64,000 nucleotides of DNA from contig NZ_JAHCDI010000004.1 in NCBI RefSeq assembly GCF_019697375.1, forward strand, positions 4,389,324 to 4,453,323, read 5' to 3'. Within the stretch, counting starts at the first letter, position 1, and every line of letters starts with the position of its first letter. This DNA is from Micromonospora tarapacensis. GTDB taxonomy: Bacteria > Actinomycetota > Actinomycetes > Mycobacteriales > Micromonosporaceae. Both the position numbers and the translations under genes were made by a program. Under the pieces are notes generated by a model. It made no database searches, was not told where the DNA came from, and was given only the letters and a program-made list of their open reading frames with translations. This document shows, in pieces, positions 39,231 to 48,820 of the stretch.

Positions 39231-39253
39231 GCCCCCGGCAGCACCTGACGCAT

Positions 39254-40207
39254 TCAAGATCCGAACAACTTGCCTGTTGTTGCTGCCTCAGGCTCGGCTG
39301 AGGCAGCAACAACCCTGAAGTTGCCCGGATCTTGGGGCGGGTGGGGGTGGGGGTCAGGTGGGGGTGGGGTGGGGTGGGTGGCGCGACGGATGCCGTAGAC
39401 GGTAAGCATGGCGGCGACGATCAGGGGTGCACCGTCGCGGACCAGGCCGTCGACGCCGAGCAGCCACCAGCACAACGGGAGGTCGACGGCGAGCACCGCG
39501 ACGGTGACCACGACGAGCAGGGTGCCGGCCCAGCGCCGGCCGCGCATCAGGAAGGCGGTGCAGAACAGCACAAGGTAGCTGGTCGCGATGCCGGCGCCCA
39601 GCCAGATCAGCACCGCGGGCACGGCGAGCAGTCGCCCGTCCAGGATCGCGCCGGCGGCGACCAGGGCCGGCACCAGCATCAGCGGGCTGTACGTGAACGC
39701 GGCGACCCGGCTGGTCAACAGCCAGGCGCTCGCCTCCGGCCGGCGTGGTGGCGTCTCCCGCCAGGAGACCCCGGAGCGGTCGATGACCAGGCGGGGCCGA
39801 TGCCGCACCAGGTGCCCGGCGAGCGCCGGAGACCGGTACAGCAGCCAGACCACGGCCGCGCAGAGCGTGGTGAGCAGGGCGAAGCCGAGCAGCCCGGGCA
39901 GCGGTGGCACCCCTTGCCGGGGCACGATCAGCCGGCCGACCGCGAAGACCGTGGTCACGGCGAGGATCAGGGCGAACGGGCGGGCCACCGTCCGGCCGCG
40001 TCGCACGTGCCCGATGAGCAGCAGGAAGCCGAAGGAACGCAGCATCGCCCAGCCGGTGCGTACGGCGAGACCGAAGCCCTGCTCCGGCGCGTACCACCAG
40101 TTGAGGACCTCGACCACGACGGTGGCCGCGGCGGTCACCGCGAGCAGCGCGGTCAGCGCCCGGACGGCGGACGGCCGCCGGACCTCGGTCTCGGCGGCCG
40201 TCCTCAT
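39254..40207 (-). CDS. Polytopic membrane protein of unknown function
   Basis: A protein of up to 317 residues with about eight hydrophobic spans (for example VRALTALLAVTAAATVVVEV, FGFLLLIGHV, LPGLLGFALLTTLCAAVVWL, VLIWLGAGIATSYLVLFCTA). No family recognised. The ATG at 40207 starts the natural text. The last 34 residues (HPTPPPPDPHPHPP... to KLFGS) are translated from C-runs and the hairpin at 39255-39334 and look artificial. One added base in the C-rich run near 39355-39375 would bring a TGA at 39354-39356 into frame, which I think is the true end. Confidence 0.7.
   Translation of the reverse strand: MRTAAETEVRRPSAVRALTALLAVTAAATVVVEVLNWWYAPEQGFGLAVRTGWAMLRSFGFLLLIGHVRRGRTVARPFALILAVTTVFAVGRLIVPRQGVPPLPGLLGFALLTTLCAAVVWLLYRSPALAGHLVRHRPRLVIDRSGVSWRETPPRRPEASAWLLTSRVAAFTYSPLMLVPALVAAGAILDGRLLAVPAVLIWLGAGIATSYLVLFCTAFLMRGRRWAGTLLVVVTVAVLAVDLPLCWWLLGVDGLVRDGAPLIVAAMLTVYGIRRATHPTPPPPDPHPHPPQDPGNFRVVAASAEPEAATTGKLFGS
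39255..39334. repeat. Long hairpin with 36-bp imperfect stem
   Basis: Arms 39255-39290 and 39299-39334 pair over 36 bp with about seven mismatches around an 8-nt loop; the inner 15 bp are perfect. It lies downstream of the membrane protein gene read on the minus strand and probably ends its transcript. The annotated frame of that gene runs into it. Confidence 0.75.
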
Positions 40208-40238
40208 GGGATCCGATGATGCCCGGATCCGGCGTCGA

Positions 40239-42089
40239 TCACACCCCCCGCTGGGGCTGCTCCGCGTCGAGGCGGGCCCGCAGGGCGTCCAACTCGGCCC
40301 AGAGGACACCGGGCAGCTTGTCGCCGAACTTGTCGAACCACTCGGTGACCAGTGGCAGTTCGTCGCGCCACTCGTCCGGGTCGACCTTCAGGGCGATCCG
40401 GACGTCCTCCGGCGTCATGTCCAGCCCGTCGACGTCGAGCGAGTCCAGCGCGGGGACCATGCCGATCGGCGTCTCCACGGCCTCTGCCCGACCCTCGATC
40501 CGCTCGATGACCCACTTGAGCACCCGCGAGTTCTCGCCGAAGCCCGGCCAGAGGAAGCCGCCCTCCGGATCCTTGCGGAACCAGTTGACGTAGTAGATCC
40601 GGGGCAGCTTGGACTCGTCGCCGTCGGTGCCCTTTCCCATCTCGATCCAGTGCCGGAAGTAGTCGCCACCGTGGTAGCCGATGAACGGCAGCATGGCCAT
40701 CGGGTCACGGCGGACCACACCGACCGCGCCGGAGGCGGCGGCGGTGGTCTCCGAGGAGAGCGTGGCGCCCAGGTAGACCCCGTGCACCCAGTCCCGGGCC
40801 TCGGTCACCAACGGCACGGTGTCCCGGCGCCGGCCACCGAACAGGATGGCGTCGATCGGCACGCCGTTCGGGTCGTAGTAGTCCTCGGCGAGGATCGGGC
40901 ATTGGGTGATCGGGGTGCAGAACCGGCTGTTCGCGTGCGAGGAGAGCTGGTCGCTCTCCGGCGTCCAGTCGTTGCCCTTCCAGTCGATCAGGTGCGCGGG
41001 CGGCTCACCCATGCCCTCCCACCAGATGTCGCCGTCGTCGGTGAGGGCGACGTTGGTGAAGATGGAGTTGCCGCGGTCGAGCGTCCGCATCGCGTTGGCG
41101 TTGGTCTTCCAGTCGGTGCCGGGCGCGACGCCGAACAGGCCGTACTCCGGGTTGACCGCGTAGAGCCGGCCGTCCGGGCCGAAACGCATCCAGGCGATGT
41201 CGTCGCCGATCGTCTCGACCTTCCAGCCCGGGATCGTCGGCTCCAGCATGGCCAGGTTGGTCTTGCCGCAGGCCGACGGGAAGGCACCGGCGATGTGGTA
41301 GACCCGCCCCTCCGGAGAGGTGATCTTCAGGATCAGCATGTGCTCGGCGAGCCAACCCTCGTCGCGACCCATCACACTGGCGATCCGCAGCGAGTAGCAC
41401 TTCTTGCCGAGCAGCGAGTTGCCGCCGTAGCCGGAGCCGAAGGACCAGATCTCGCGGGTCTCCGGGAAGTGCGAGATGTACTTGGTGTCGTTGCACGGCC
41501 AGGCGACGTCCTGCTGGCCGGGGGCGAGCGGCGCGCCGATCGAGTGCAGGGCGTGCACGAAGTCCGCGTCGTCGCCCATCGCCTCGAGGATCCTGGTACC
41601 CATCCTGGTCATGATCCGCATCGAGGCGACCACGTACGGGCTGTCGGTGATCTCCACGCCGAACATCGGGTTCTCGGCCTCGACCGGACCCATGACGAAC
41701 GGGATGACGTACATCGTCCGGCCACGCATCGAGCCGCGGTACAGCTCCGTCATGGTCCGCTTCATCTCGGCGGGCGCCATCCAGTTGTTGGTGGGCCCGG
41801 CGTCCGCCTCGTCCACGGAGCAGATGAAGGTGCTCTCCTCGACCCGGGCGACGTCCGTCGGGTCCGTACGCGCGTAGAACGAGTTGGGCTTCTTCTCGGG
41901 GTTCAACCGGACGAGGGTGCCGGCCTCGACCAGTTCGTCGGTGAGGCGACGCCATTCCTGATCGGACCCGTCCACCCAGACGACCTGGTCGGGGGTGGTC
42001 AGTTCAGCGACCTCACGGACCCAGGCGAGGAGTTTCGGGTGGGACGTAGGGGCCTGATCGATACCCCGAACGGTGGCCGGAGCAACCAT
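40239..42089 (-). CDS. pckG: Phosphoenolpyruvate carboxykinase (GTP)
   Basis: Converts oxaloacetate and GTP to PEP, opening gluconeogenesis. The 616-residue protein is full length for the GTP-dependent class. It shows VDGSDQEW near the N-terminus, [11 protein letters not shown] with the metal-binding Lys, the P-loop with its mobile Cys [13 protein letters not shown] (C274, K276), [10 protein letters not shown] and later [12 protein letters not shown]. The ATG at 42089 has GGAGA 8 nt upstream. Ppc at 13.4 kb runs the opposite way metabolically, so the two need opposite regulation. Confidence 0.98.
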   Translation of the reverse strand: MVAPATVRGIDQAPTSHPKLLAWVREVAELTTPDQVVWVDGSDQEWRRLTDELVEAGTLVRLNPEKKPNSFYARTDPTDVARVEESTFICSVDEADAGPTNNWMAPAEMKRTMTELYRGSMRGRTMYVIPFVMGPVEAENPMFGVEITDSPYVVASMRIMTRMGTRILEAMGDDADFVHALHSIGAPLAPGQQDVAWPCNDTKYISHFPETREIWSFGSGYGGNSLLGKKCYSLRIASVMGRDEGWLAEHMLILKITSPEGRVYHIAGAFPSACGKTNLAMLEPTIPGWKVETIGDDIAWMRFGPDGRLYAVNPEYGLFGVAPGTDWKTNANAMRTLDRGNSIFTNVALTDDGDIWWEGMGEPPAHLIDWKGNDWTPESDQLSSHANSRFCTPITQCPILAEDYYDPNGVPIDAILFGGRRRDTVPLVTEARDWVHGVYLGATLSSETTAAASGAVGVVRRDPMAMLPFIGYHGGDYFRHWIEMGKGTDGDESKLPRIYYVNWFRKDPEGGFLWPGFGENSRVLKWVIERIEGRAEAVETPIGMVPALDSLDVDGLDMTPEDVRIALKVDPDEWRDELPLVTEWFDKFGDKLPGVLWAELDALRARLDAEQPQRGV

Positions 42090-42491
42090 GACACATCTCC
42101 TTGTGGTCGACGCTGACCGGTCTATGGAGTGCACGAGTCGTGGCGCCGCGATGCGTCGCCTTCGTGGAAACCTGGGATTGGCCTCAGCGTAAACCGATGG
42201 ACCTCCCCAGTCAGTGGGACTGGTTGTGAAGAACTGCACAAGGTACGGCCACGCTGCGGCATCACGAGCCTTTACCCGCTTTCACGAGCAGTTTCACGCA
42301 AATCCTGCGGTGAACCTCGGATCGGGCGCCACCGGGCGGAGACGCTGGCGGCGTTTTCCGACCGCGGGCGCGAAAGGGGAAAACAACACCGGAATGCACG
42401 GATCCGGTTACGCTCCGTTCGTGCCCGTTCGCGCCGCCCCACCGGCGGACCCCGGTGCCCGTGGCTGCTCATCCGCGGGTCGGCCAACCGG
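42090..42491. promoter_or_regulatory. Divergent region upstream of pckG and gtrA
   Basis: About 400 bases with no gene. Candidate control sites seen: an inverted repeat ccagtc-N5-gactgg at 42207-42223, and two TTTCACG direct repeats near 42280-42300, the second forming an imperfect palindrome with tgcggtgaa. Which regulator binds is unknown; pckG genes are normally carbon-source controlled. Confidence 0.35.
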
Positions 42492-42497
42492 TAGGCT
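42492..42497 (+). promoter_or_regulatory. -10 hexamer of first gtrA gene (leaderless type)
   Basis: TAGGCT, 6 nt before the GTG at 42504; no Shine-Dalgarno. Confidence 0.5.
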
Positions 42498-42503
42498 CGC
42501 ACG

Positions 42504-43043
42504 GTGGCCGCCACGATGACCGGGGAGCCTGGCTCCCGGCAGACCCGTCCGGGTCTGGTCCGCTCCCTGATCGACCGTTTCGGTCATCTCATCCGGGAGC
42601 TCAGCAAGTTCGCGACCGTGGGCGGGGTCGCCTTCCTCGTCGACTTCGCCCTGTTCAACTATCTGATCGGCCCGCAGGGCGTGGAGCAGGTCACCGCCAA
42701 GACCATTTCCACGGTGCTCGCGGCGTCCTTCGCCTTCGTCGGAAACCGGTTCTGGACGTGGCGGCACCGCAAACGCTCCAACCCGGCGCGCGAGTACGCC
42801 CTGTTCTTCTTCTTCAACGCGGTGGGTCTGGGCATCGCGGTGGCCTGCCTGGCCATCAGCCGGTACGGGCTCGGCAGCATCTGGCCCACGGTCTTCCAGA
42901 CCCGGCTGGCCGACAACATCGCCAGCTTCGTCGTGGGCACCGGGCTCGGCACGCTGTTCCGATTCTGGTCGTACCGGCGGTTCGTCTTCGTGGAAGCGGG
43001 AACCCCACCGGTCGCGGAAGCGAACCAGGAGCGTGGGGCGTGA
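42504..43043 (+). CDS. GtrA family membrane protein (first of two)
   Basis: A 179-residue GtrA-like protein with four membrane spans (FATVGGVAFLVDFALFNYLI, TISTVLAASFAFVGNRFWTW, YALFFFFNAVGLGIAVACLA, SFVVGTGLGTLFRFWSYRRF). GtrA proteins are small flippase-like partners moving polyprenyl-linked sugars across the membrane for cell-wall glycosylation. The usual glycosyltransferase partner is not adjacent. It is followed by a second GtrA gene 64 nt away with its own promoter. Confidence 0.92.
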   Translation: MAATMTGEPGSRQTRPGLVRSLIDRFGHLIRELSKFATVGGVAFLVDFALFNYLIGPQGVEQVTAKTISTVLAASFAFVGNRFWTWRHRKRSNPAREYALFFFFNAVGLGIAVACLAISRYGLGSIWPTVFQTRLADNIASFVVGTGLGTLFRFWSYRRFVFVEAGTPPVAEANQERGA

Positions 43044-43094
43044 TCTGCCCCCCACTCGTTCGATCGGAAACCAGCCGACCCTGACCCACTGTCC

Positions 43095-43100
43095 TAAGGT
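43095..43100 (+). promoter_or_regulatory. -10 hexamer of second gtrA gene (leaderless type)
   Basis: TAAGGT, 7 nt before the ATG at 43108. Confidence 0.55.
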
Positions 43101-43107
43101 GTTTCGC

Positions 43108-43806
43108 ATGCCTTTCGTCCGTCAGCTGTCTGAGCGCTGGCAGAAGTTCCTGCAGGAGGCGCTCAAGTTCGGCCTGGTCGGTGGCATCAACACGGTCATC
43201 AATTACGCGGTGTTCAACGCACTCGCACTCACGGTCTTTGTCGATGGTCAGTTGAAGGCGACCGTCGTCGCCACGATCGTCGCGACAATCACATCGTATC
43301 TGATGAATCGACACTGGACGTACCGGGATCGACCAAAATCGGCCATGCAGCGCGAATATGCCCTGTTCTTCCTTTTCAACGGGGTGGGCCTGCTCATCGA
43401 ACTGGGCGTCCTCGCCGCCGCCAAGTACGGACTGGGCGTGACCGGCCTGCTGGCGCTGAACGTCGCCAAGACCGGGGGCGTGGTGCTGGCGACGCTGTTC
43501 CGTTTCTGGTCGTACCGGACCTTCGTCTTCCAGCGGGCAGCGCCCGCCGCGACGGCACCGGGCTGGCACGGCCTGCCGCGTGACGAGTGGGACTCGATGG
43601 CGGGGATGGATCCGGTGGCCGAACTCGCCGAATCCGTCACCGAACTTGAGGAAGAGGAGCCCGCACCGCCCCGGCCGGTCCAGCCGAGGTCCGCGCCGCT
43701 GCGCGGCGAGGCCGAGTTGACGGCGGCGTTGGACGCCGAACTGGAGGCCGAGTTGGCCACGCAACTGCAGCCGACCCCGACCTCCCGCCGCCCCCGCCGG
43801 CGCTGA
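43108..43806 (+). CDS. GtrA family membrane protein with C-terminal extension (second of two)
   Basis: A 232-residue protein. The first 145 residues are a GtrA domain with four spans (KFGLVGGINTVINYAVFNAL, VVATIVATITSYLMNRHWTY, YALFFLFNGVGLLIELGVLA, GGVVLATLFRFWSYRTFVFQ). It then carries about 85 residues of acidic, Glu/Ala/Pro-rich tail (VTELEEEEPAPPRPVQP, LTAALDAELEAELATQL) absent from the upstream paralogue. The middle of the gene has more A/T at third positions than its neighbours. It ends one base from the convergent PH-domain gene. Confidence 0.9.
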   Translation: MPFVRQLSERWQKFLQEALKFGLVGGINTVINYAVFNALALTVFVDGQLKATVVATIVATITSYLMNRHWTYRDRPKSAMQREYALFFLFNGVGLLIELGVLAAAKYGLGVTGLLALNVAKTGGVVLATLFRFWSYRTFVFQRAAPAATAPGWHGLPRDEWDSMAGMDPVAELAESVTELEEEEPAPPRPVQPRSAPLRGEAELTAALDAELEAELATQLQPTPTSRRPRRR

Positions 43807-43807
43807 G

Positions 43808-44365
43808 CTAGGCCTCGGCCCTCTTGTCCCGCTCGGCGAAGATCTCGCGCAGCTCACCGTCACCGAGCGAGTGCCGGTCGTGGAACGCCTCGACGAGTTC
43901 GTAGAGCTTCGTCTGGACCTGGTCGACCTTTGGCACGTCGGGCAGCACCGACTGCCCACGCTCACCGGCCGACTCGATGGTGAGGGTGCCGTAGCCCATG
44001 ATCCGCCCCAGGAAACGCTGACTCATCGAGTGGTCGTTGACCCGGCTGAGCGGAATGTCCCGCCGCTCCCGGGAGAACACGCCGTGCTGCAGCAGCACCC
44101 GCTCGTTGGTGAACAGATAGTGGGTGCTCCGCCAGACCACGTACGGCCACACCGCCAGCCACAGCACCGCCAGCAGTGCCAGCCCGCCGATCACGGCGAG
44201 CGTGATCGAGCCGCCCCCGCCCGAAGGCAGGAACAGCACGCCGACCGCCACCGCGGCGACGGCGAACAACAGCACCGCCACCGGGCCGCTCAGGGCCCTC
44301 CAGTGCGGATGCAGGTGCAGAACGACGTGCTCGTCCTCGCTGAGCACGTCTTCGGGAAACGCCAC
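43808..44365 (-). CDS. PH domain-containing membrane protein
   Basis: A 185-residue protein of the bacterial PH-domain (YdbS/bPH2) group. An N-terminal cytoplasmic segment (EDVLSEDEHVVLHLHPHW) is followed by two membrane spans (GPVAVLLFAVAAVAVGVLFL and ITLAVIGGLALLAVLWLAVW). The PH-like beta domain then reads STHYLFTNERVLLQHGVFSR, RRDIPLSRVNDHSM and GYGTLTIESAGERG. The GTG at 44365 has GGAGG 5-6 nt upstream. It follows birA on the same strand, separated by a repeat. Confidence 0.9.
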   Translation of the reverse strand: MAFPEDVLSEDEHVVLHLHPHWRALSGPVAVLLFAVAAVAVGVLFLPSGGGGSITLAVIGGLALLAVLWLAVWPYVVWRSTHYLFTNERVLLQHGVFSRERRDIPLSRVNDHSMSQRFLGRIMGYGTLTIESAGERGQSVLPDVPKVDQVQTKLYELVEAFHDRHSLGDGELREIFAERDKRAEA

Positions 44366-44465
44366 GGCAACCTCCTCGCAGGAACGGACGCGCAGACCGT
44401 AACCCCCCACCGCCACCGCCTCACATCCGCCACGCGGCTCGTTACCACCCACGCCCACCCCGCTA

Positions 44466-44521
44466 TTGATCATGAAGGTCCCCCCTGGGTGGCGCGTCGC
44501 CCGCCACAAGCTCATGATCAA
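44466..44521. repeat. GATCA-family inverted repeat between birA and the PH gene
   Basis: Arms 44466-44475 (ttgatcatga) and 44512-44521 (tcatgatcaa) pair exactly. Read inward from the right, the second arm is ttgatcatgagcttgtggcg, close to the arm at 666-684. It lies 15 bp after the birA stop and may end that transcript. Confidence 0.65.
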
Positions 44522-44535
44522 CTGACCGGCCTGGG

Positions 44536-45410
44536 TCAGCGGAGGTGACGGATGTCGGCGGCGGCCAGGTGGCGCTCCCCCATGGGGGTGGCGACGACCA
44601 GTTGACCGTCGGAATCCACGCCGGTGGCGGTGCCGGTGAACTCCGCGCCCTCGGGCAACAACGCCCGCACCTCGCGGCCGACGGTGCCGCAGACCGCCAG
44701 GTACGCGTCCCGCAGGCCACTGGCCACCGCATCCCCACCGGCGGCCCGCCACCGGGCGTACCAGTCGGCGATCGAGCGGAGCAGGGCCCGCAGCAGCGGA
44801 TCCCGGTCGGTGGCCGTCGCGCCGGCCAGTTGCAACGAGGTGGCCGGCAGACCGGTGGGATGCTGCGGCAACTCGTCGGCGCGCAGGGTGACGTTCAGCC
44901 CGATACCGAGCACCACCGCCGGCGGATCGTTCGGGGCCGGACCGGGCACCCCCTCGGCGAGGATCCCGGCGCACTTGGCGCCCGCCACGAGCAGGTCGTT
45001 CGGCCATTTCAGGGCGGCGTCCAGTTCGGCCAGCAGGGTCACCGCCTCGACCAGCGCCACGCCGGCCAGCAGCGGCAGCCAGCCGTACCCCGCCGGGGTG
45101 CCGCGGCCCAGCCGTTCTCCGGCGCGGCCACACCGGGCCGCAGCAGCACGCTGGTCGCGATGCCGGCCCGCGGGGGCGACTGCCAGACCCGCCCCCGCCG
45201 CCCACGCCCGGCGGTCTGCCGCTCGGCGACCACCACGAGGCCCTCCGGCTCCCCGGCGCGGGCCGCCTCGGCGGCGTCGGCGTTTGTGGAACCGGTCTCT
45301 GCCCGCAGCTCCAGCCGTGACCACGGGCCGTACGGCGCGACCAGTGCCCGGCGCAGCCGCGCCGCCGACAGCGGCGGGCGGTCCAGATCGGTGTACGGCG
45401 AGCCCGGCAT
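44536..45410 (-). CDS. birA: Biotin--[acetyl-CoA-carboxylase] ligase (frame-disrupted)
   Basis: Attaches biotin to carrier lysines such as that of AccA3 in this window. The N-terminal part has AETGSTNADAAEAARAGEPE and the biotinyl-AMP loop RQTAGRGRRGRVWQSPP. The C-terminal part, in another frame, has ALKWPNDLLVAGAKCAGILA and VVLGIGLNVTLRADELP. There is no N-terminal DNA-binding domain, as is usual in actinobacteria. The frames meet at about 45112-45122 (SVLLRPGVAAPE | RLGRGTPAGYGWLPLL); the span is one base short of 291 residues plus stop. It is divergent from accD5, the same order as in mycobacteria. Confidence 0.88.
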
Positions 45411-45416
45411 CCCGCC

Positions 45417-45422
45417 AGCCTA
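45417..45422 (-). promoter_or_regulatory. -10 hexamer of birA (leaderless type)
   Basis: TAGGCT on the minus strand, 6 nt before the ATG at 45410. It is 51 bp from the accD5 -10 box on the other strand. Confidence 0.5.
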
Positions 45423-45473
45423 CGACGCGGCCGGTGAGGCGTACGGCACAGCGGCGGCGACCTGAACCGTCGT

Positions 45474-45479
45474 TATATT
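45474..45479 (+). promoter_or_regulatory. -10 hexamer of accD5 (leaderless type)
   Basis: TATATT, close to the ideal -10 sequence, 6 nt before the GTG at 45486. Confidence 0.55.
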
Positions 45480-45485
45480 CCCAGG

Positions 45486-47069
45486 GTGACTACGGAGACC
45501 GGGACCAACATCCACAGCACCGCGGGCAAGCTGGCGGACCTGGAGCGTCGGGTCGACGAGGCGGTGCACGCCGGGTCGGCCCGCGCCGTGGAGAAGCAGC
45601 ACGCGCGGGGCAAGAAGACCGCCCGGGAGCGGATCGAGATGCTGCTCGACGAGGGCTCCTTCGTCGAGCTGGACGAGTTCGCCCGGCACCGGTCCACCAA
45701 CTTCGGCCTGGCGAAGACCCGCCCCTACGGCGACGGCGTGATCACCGGCTACGGCACCGTCGACGGCCGGCAGGTCTGCGTCTTCGCCCAGGACTTCACC
45801 GTCTTCGGCGGCTCCCTCGGCGAGGTCTTCGGCGAGAAGATCGTCAAGGTGATGGACCTGGCCATGAAGATCGGCTGCCCGGTCGTCGGCATCAACGACT
45901 CCGGCGGCGCCCGGATCCAGGAGGGCGTGGCCTCGCTCGGCCTCTACGGTGAGATCTTCTTCCGCAACGTCCGGGCCAGCGGCGTCATCCCGCAGATCTC
46001 GCTCATCATGGGCCCGTGCGCGGGTGGCGCGGTCTACTCCCCCGCCGTCACCGACTTCACCGTGATGGTCGACCAGACCTCGCACATGTTCATCACCGGC
46101 CCGGACGTCATCAAGACCGTCACCGGTGAGGACGTCGGCATGGAGGAGCTGGGTGGGGCCCGCACCCACAACGCCCGCAGCGGCAACGCGCACTACCTCG
46201 CCACCGACGAGTCCGACGCGGTCGACTACGTGCGGGCGCTGCTGTCCCACCTGCCGTCGAACAACCTCGACGAGCCACCGGTCTTCGCCGTCGACGCGGA
46301 CCTGGCCGTCACCGACACCGATCGGGAGCTGGACACGCTGATCCCGGACTCGGCCAACCAGCCGTACGACATGCACCGGGTGATCGAACACGTGCTGGAC
46401 GACGGGGAGTTCCTGGAGGTCCAGCCGCTCTACGCGCAGAACATGGTGGTCGGCTTCGGCCGGGTCGAGGGCCGGCCGGTCGGCGTGGTGGCCAACCAGC
46501 CGATGCACTTCGCCGGCACGCTGGACATCGCGGCCAGCGAGAAGGCCGCCCGGTTCGTGCGCACCTGCGACGCGTTCAACATCCCGGTGCTGACCTTCGT
46601 GGACGTGCCCGGCTTCCTGCCCGGCACCGGCCAGGAGTGGGACGGCATCATCCGCCGGGGCGCCAAGCTCATCTACGCGTACGCCGAGGCCACCGTGCCG
46701 AAGGTCACCGTCATCACCCGCAAGGCGTACGGCGGGGCGTACGACGTGATGGGCTCCAAGCACCTGGGGGCGGACCTCAACTTCGCCTGGCCGACCGCGC
46801 AGATCGCGGTGATGGGCGCGCAGGGCGCGGTGAACATCCTCTACCGGCAGGAACTCGCCGCCGCCGAGGATCCGGCCGCCGTCCGCGCCGAGAAGATCGC
46901 CGAGTACGAGGACACCCTGGCCAACCCGTACGTGGCCGCCGAACGTGGCTACGTCGACGCGGTGATCCCGCCGCACGAGACCCGTACCCAGATCGTCCGC
47001 GCCCTGCGGGTGCTACGGACCAAGCGCGAGACCCTCCCGCCCAAGAAGCACGGCAACATCCCGCTGTAG
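45486..47069 (+). CDS. accD5: Acyl-CoA carboxylase beta subunit (AccD5/PccB type)
   Basis: Carboxyltransferase subunit for propionyl- or acetyl-CoA, moving CO2 from biotin on AccA3 to the acyl-CoA. The 527-residue length and text match the family: [58 protein letters not shown] (acyl-CoA oxyanion hole), [20 protein letters not shown] and [20 protein letters not shown]. The GTG start has TATATT 6 nt upstream. In mycobacteria accD5 is followed directly by accE5 and maf; here accE lies 4.1 kb further on. Confidence 0.96.
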   Translation: MTTETGTNIHSTAGKLADLERRVDEAVHAGSARAVEKQHARGKKTARERIEMLLDEGSFVELDEFARHRSTNFGLAKTRPYGDGVITGYGTVDGRQVCVFAQDFTVFGGSLGEVFGEKIVKVMDLAMKIGCPVVGINDSGGARIQEGVASLGLYGEIFFRNVRASGVIPQISLIMGPCAGGAVYSPAVTDFTVMVDQTSHMFITGPDVIKTVTGEDVGMEELGGARTHNARSGNAHYLATDESDAVDYVRALLSHLPSNNLDEPPVFAVDADLAVTDTDRELDTLIPDSANQPYDMHRVIEHVLDDGEFLEVQPLYAQNMVVGFGRVEGRPVGVVANQPMHFAGTLDIAASEKAARFVRTCDAFNIPVLTFVDVPGFLPGTGQEWDGIIRRGAKLIYAYAEATVPKVTVITRKAYGGAYDVMGSKHLGADLNFAWPTAQIAVMGAQGAVNILYRQELAAAEDPAAVRAEKIAEYEDTLANPYVAAERGYVDAVIPPHETRTQIVRALRVLRTKRETLPPKKHGNIPL

Positions 47070-47089
47070 CGCTGGGCCCTGACCGCGGG

Positions 47090-47833
47090 CTACCAGGAGA
47101 TGCCGGCCTGGGCGAGCAGCGGGCCGGCCAGCATCAGGCCACCCACCACCAGCACGACGAGGTTGACCAGGCCGAAGAGGACCACCCAGAAGAACGCCGG
47201 GAACGGGGTGATCCCCGCCAGTTGGTCCGCGTCGGAGGCCGGCATCCCGCGCCGGGAGCGCAGCCGTTGCAGCTCCACCACCGGGCGTACGCCGCCGAGC
47301 AGCAGGAACCACACGCAGGTCCAGGCGAAGGCGGCCTGCACCTGCGGAGTGGCGTACCACGAGACGGCGAGCACCACACCGCCGGTGACCAGCAACGAGA
47401 GCATCCCGAACACGTTGCGGATCATGATCAGCATCGCCAGCAGCAGGGCCACGGCGACCCAGAGCAGCAGGGTGATCCGGTTGCCGGCCAGCAGCCACGC
47501 CCCACCCAGGCCGACCAGAGGCGGCGCGAGATAGCCGGCGAGCAGGGTCAGCACCATGCCGGGGCCGGTGGGGTGACCGGCGGACAGCGTCAACCCCGAG
47601 GTGTCCGAGTGCAGCCGGATGCCGCGCAGCTTGCGGCCGGTGAGCACGGCGACCAGCGCGTGACCGCCCTCGTGCGCGATGGTGATCGCGTTGCGGGCGA
47701 TCCGCCACGGCAGCCGGGTGAGCACCACCAGCAGCGCGGCGAGACCGGTGAGCACCACCAACAGCGGGGGCGGGTCGGGCTGCGCGCCGAGCAGGCGGTC
47801 CCAGAACTGGGTCATGCCCTCGATCGACACCAT
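47090..47833 (-). CDS. M50 (site-2-protease-like) membrane peptidase family protein
   Basis: A 247-residue protein with about seven hydrophobic spans. The second holds the zinc motif HEGGH in ITIAHEGGHALVAVLTG. The middle reads GHPTGPGMVLTLLAGYLAPP, typical of the actinobacterial M50B-like group; the Asp of the classical LDG motif was not seen clearly. Substrate unknown. I chose ATG 47833 (TAGGCT 8 nt upstream); ATG 47815 (MTQFW) is also possible. It is convergent with accD5, 20 nt apart. Confidence 0.82.
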   Translation of the reverse strand: MVSIEGMTQFWDRLLGAQPDPPPLLVVLTGLAALLVVLTRLPWRIARNAITIAHEGGHALVAVLTGRKLRGIRLHSDTSGLTLSAGHPTGPGMVLTLLAGYLAPPLVGLGGAWLLAGNRITLLLWVAVALLLAMLIMIRNVFGMLSLLVTGGVVLAVSWYATPQVQAAFAWTCVWFLLLGGVRPVVELQRLRSRRGMPASDADQLAGITPFPAFFWVVLFGLVNLVVLVVGGLMLAGPLLAQAGISW

Positions 47834-47841
47834 GGGGCGCG

Positions 47842-47847
47842 AGCCTA
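47842..47847 (-). promoter_or_regulatory. -10 hexamer of the M50 peptidase gene
   Basis: TAGGCT on the minus strand, 8 nt before the ATG at 47833, one base further than most others in the window. Confidence 0.4.
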
Positions 47848-48050
47848 CCGCCCCCGACATCGTGGTGGCTGACACCGACGACGAGGGCACCGTGGGTCAC
47901 CGAGCCGTTCCGCTGGCAGGTGGACCCGGCCACGCTGGGTTGATCACCAGGTGGGTCGCCACCACAACCGGGACATTGAAAGTTTTCTTAATCCCTCTTG
48001 CCCTGGCGGGCAGTCGACCCCAAAGATGTCTGTCTATCTACAGTCGTCTC

Positions 48051-48057
48051 AGGAGGA
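48051..48057 (+). promoter_or_regulatory. Shine-Dalgarno fixing the lysozyme start
   Basis: AGGAGGA ends 4 nt before the ATG at 48062 and decides against the longer upstream frame. The 100 bp before it are unusually A/T-rich (gaaagttttcttaat near 47976) and probably hold the promoter. Confidence 0.65.
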
Positions 48058-48061
48058 CGCA

Positions 48062-48811
48062 ATGGGTCGCACCAGATCGCTGCGCCGGCTGACCGCCGGC
48101 GCGCTCGCCGTACTCGCCACCGCCGCCGCCGGGCTCGTCGCCACCGCGACCCCGGCCGCCGCAGCCACCGTGCCGGGCATCGACGTCTCGCGCTACCAGG
48201 GCACCATCAACTGGACGAGCGTCCGAAACTCCGGCATCCAGTTCGCCTTCATCAAGGCCACCGAGGGTACGAGCTACCGAGACCCGAACTTCAACACCAA
48301 CTACGTGAACGCGTACTACGCGGGAGTGATCCGCGGCGCGTATCACTTCGCCCGGCCCAACATCTCCTCCGGCGCGGCGCAGGCGAACCACCTGGCCTCC
48401 AACGGCGGCGCCTGGTCGGCCGACAGCCGCACGCTGCCGGCGGCGCTGGACCTGGAGGCGAACCCGTACAGCGGCGGCTACTGCTACGGCCTGAGCACCA
48501 CCGGCATGCGCAACTGGGTGCAGGACTTCCTCAACACCTACCGCTCCCGCACCGGCCGCTACGCGGTCATCTACACCACCACCAGCTTCTGGAACCAGTG
48601 CACCGGCAGCTGGAGCGGCCCATGGGCCAACCACCCGCTGTGGGTGGCTCGCTGGTCGTCCTCGGTGGGCTCCCTGCCGGCCGGCGCGCCGTTCTGGAGC
48701 TTCTGGCAGTACACCGACTCCGGCAGCGTCCCCGGCATCAGCGGCGGCGTCGACCGCAACTACTGGAACGGCACCCGCAGCCGGCTGATCGCCCTGGCCA
48801 ACAACACCTGA
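48062..48811 (+). CDS. Secreted GH25 lysozyme (N,O-diacetylmuramidase type)
   Basis: A 249-residue exported muramidase. The signal peptide is RRLTAGALAVLATAAAGLVA ending TPAAAA. The mature GH25 domain starts GIDVSRYQGTINWTSVRNSG, with the catalytic acids in the D of IDVSRYQ and in ALDLEANPYSG; FAFIKATEGTSYRDPNF and GVIRGAYHFARPNISSG follow. The end FWQYTDSGSVPGISGGVDRN is typical. It cleaves peptidoglycan outside the cell. A perfect GC hairpin follows the stop. Confidence 0.95.
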   Translation: MGRTRSLRRLTAGALAVLATAAAGLVATATPAAAATVPGIDVSRYQGTINWTSVRNSGIQFAFIKATEGTSYRDPNFNTNYVNAYYAGVIRGAYHFARPNISSGAAQANHLASNGGAWSADSRTLPAALDLEANPYSGGYCYGLSTTGMRNWVQDFLNTYRSRTGRYAVIYTTTSFWNQCTGSWSGPWANHPLWVARWSSSVGSLPAGAPFWSFWQYTDSGSVPGISGGVDRNYWNGTRSRLIALANNT

Positions 48812-48820
48812 CGTGCGCGA

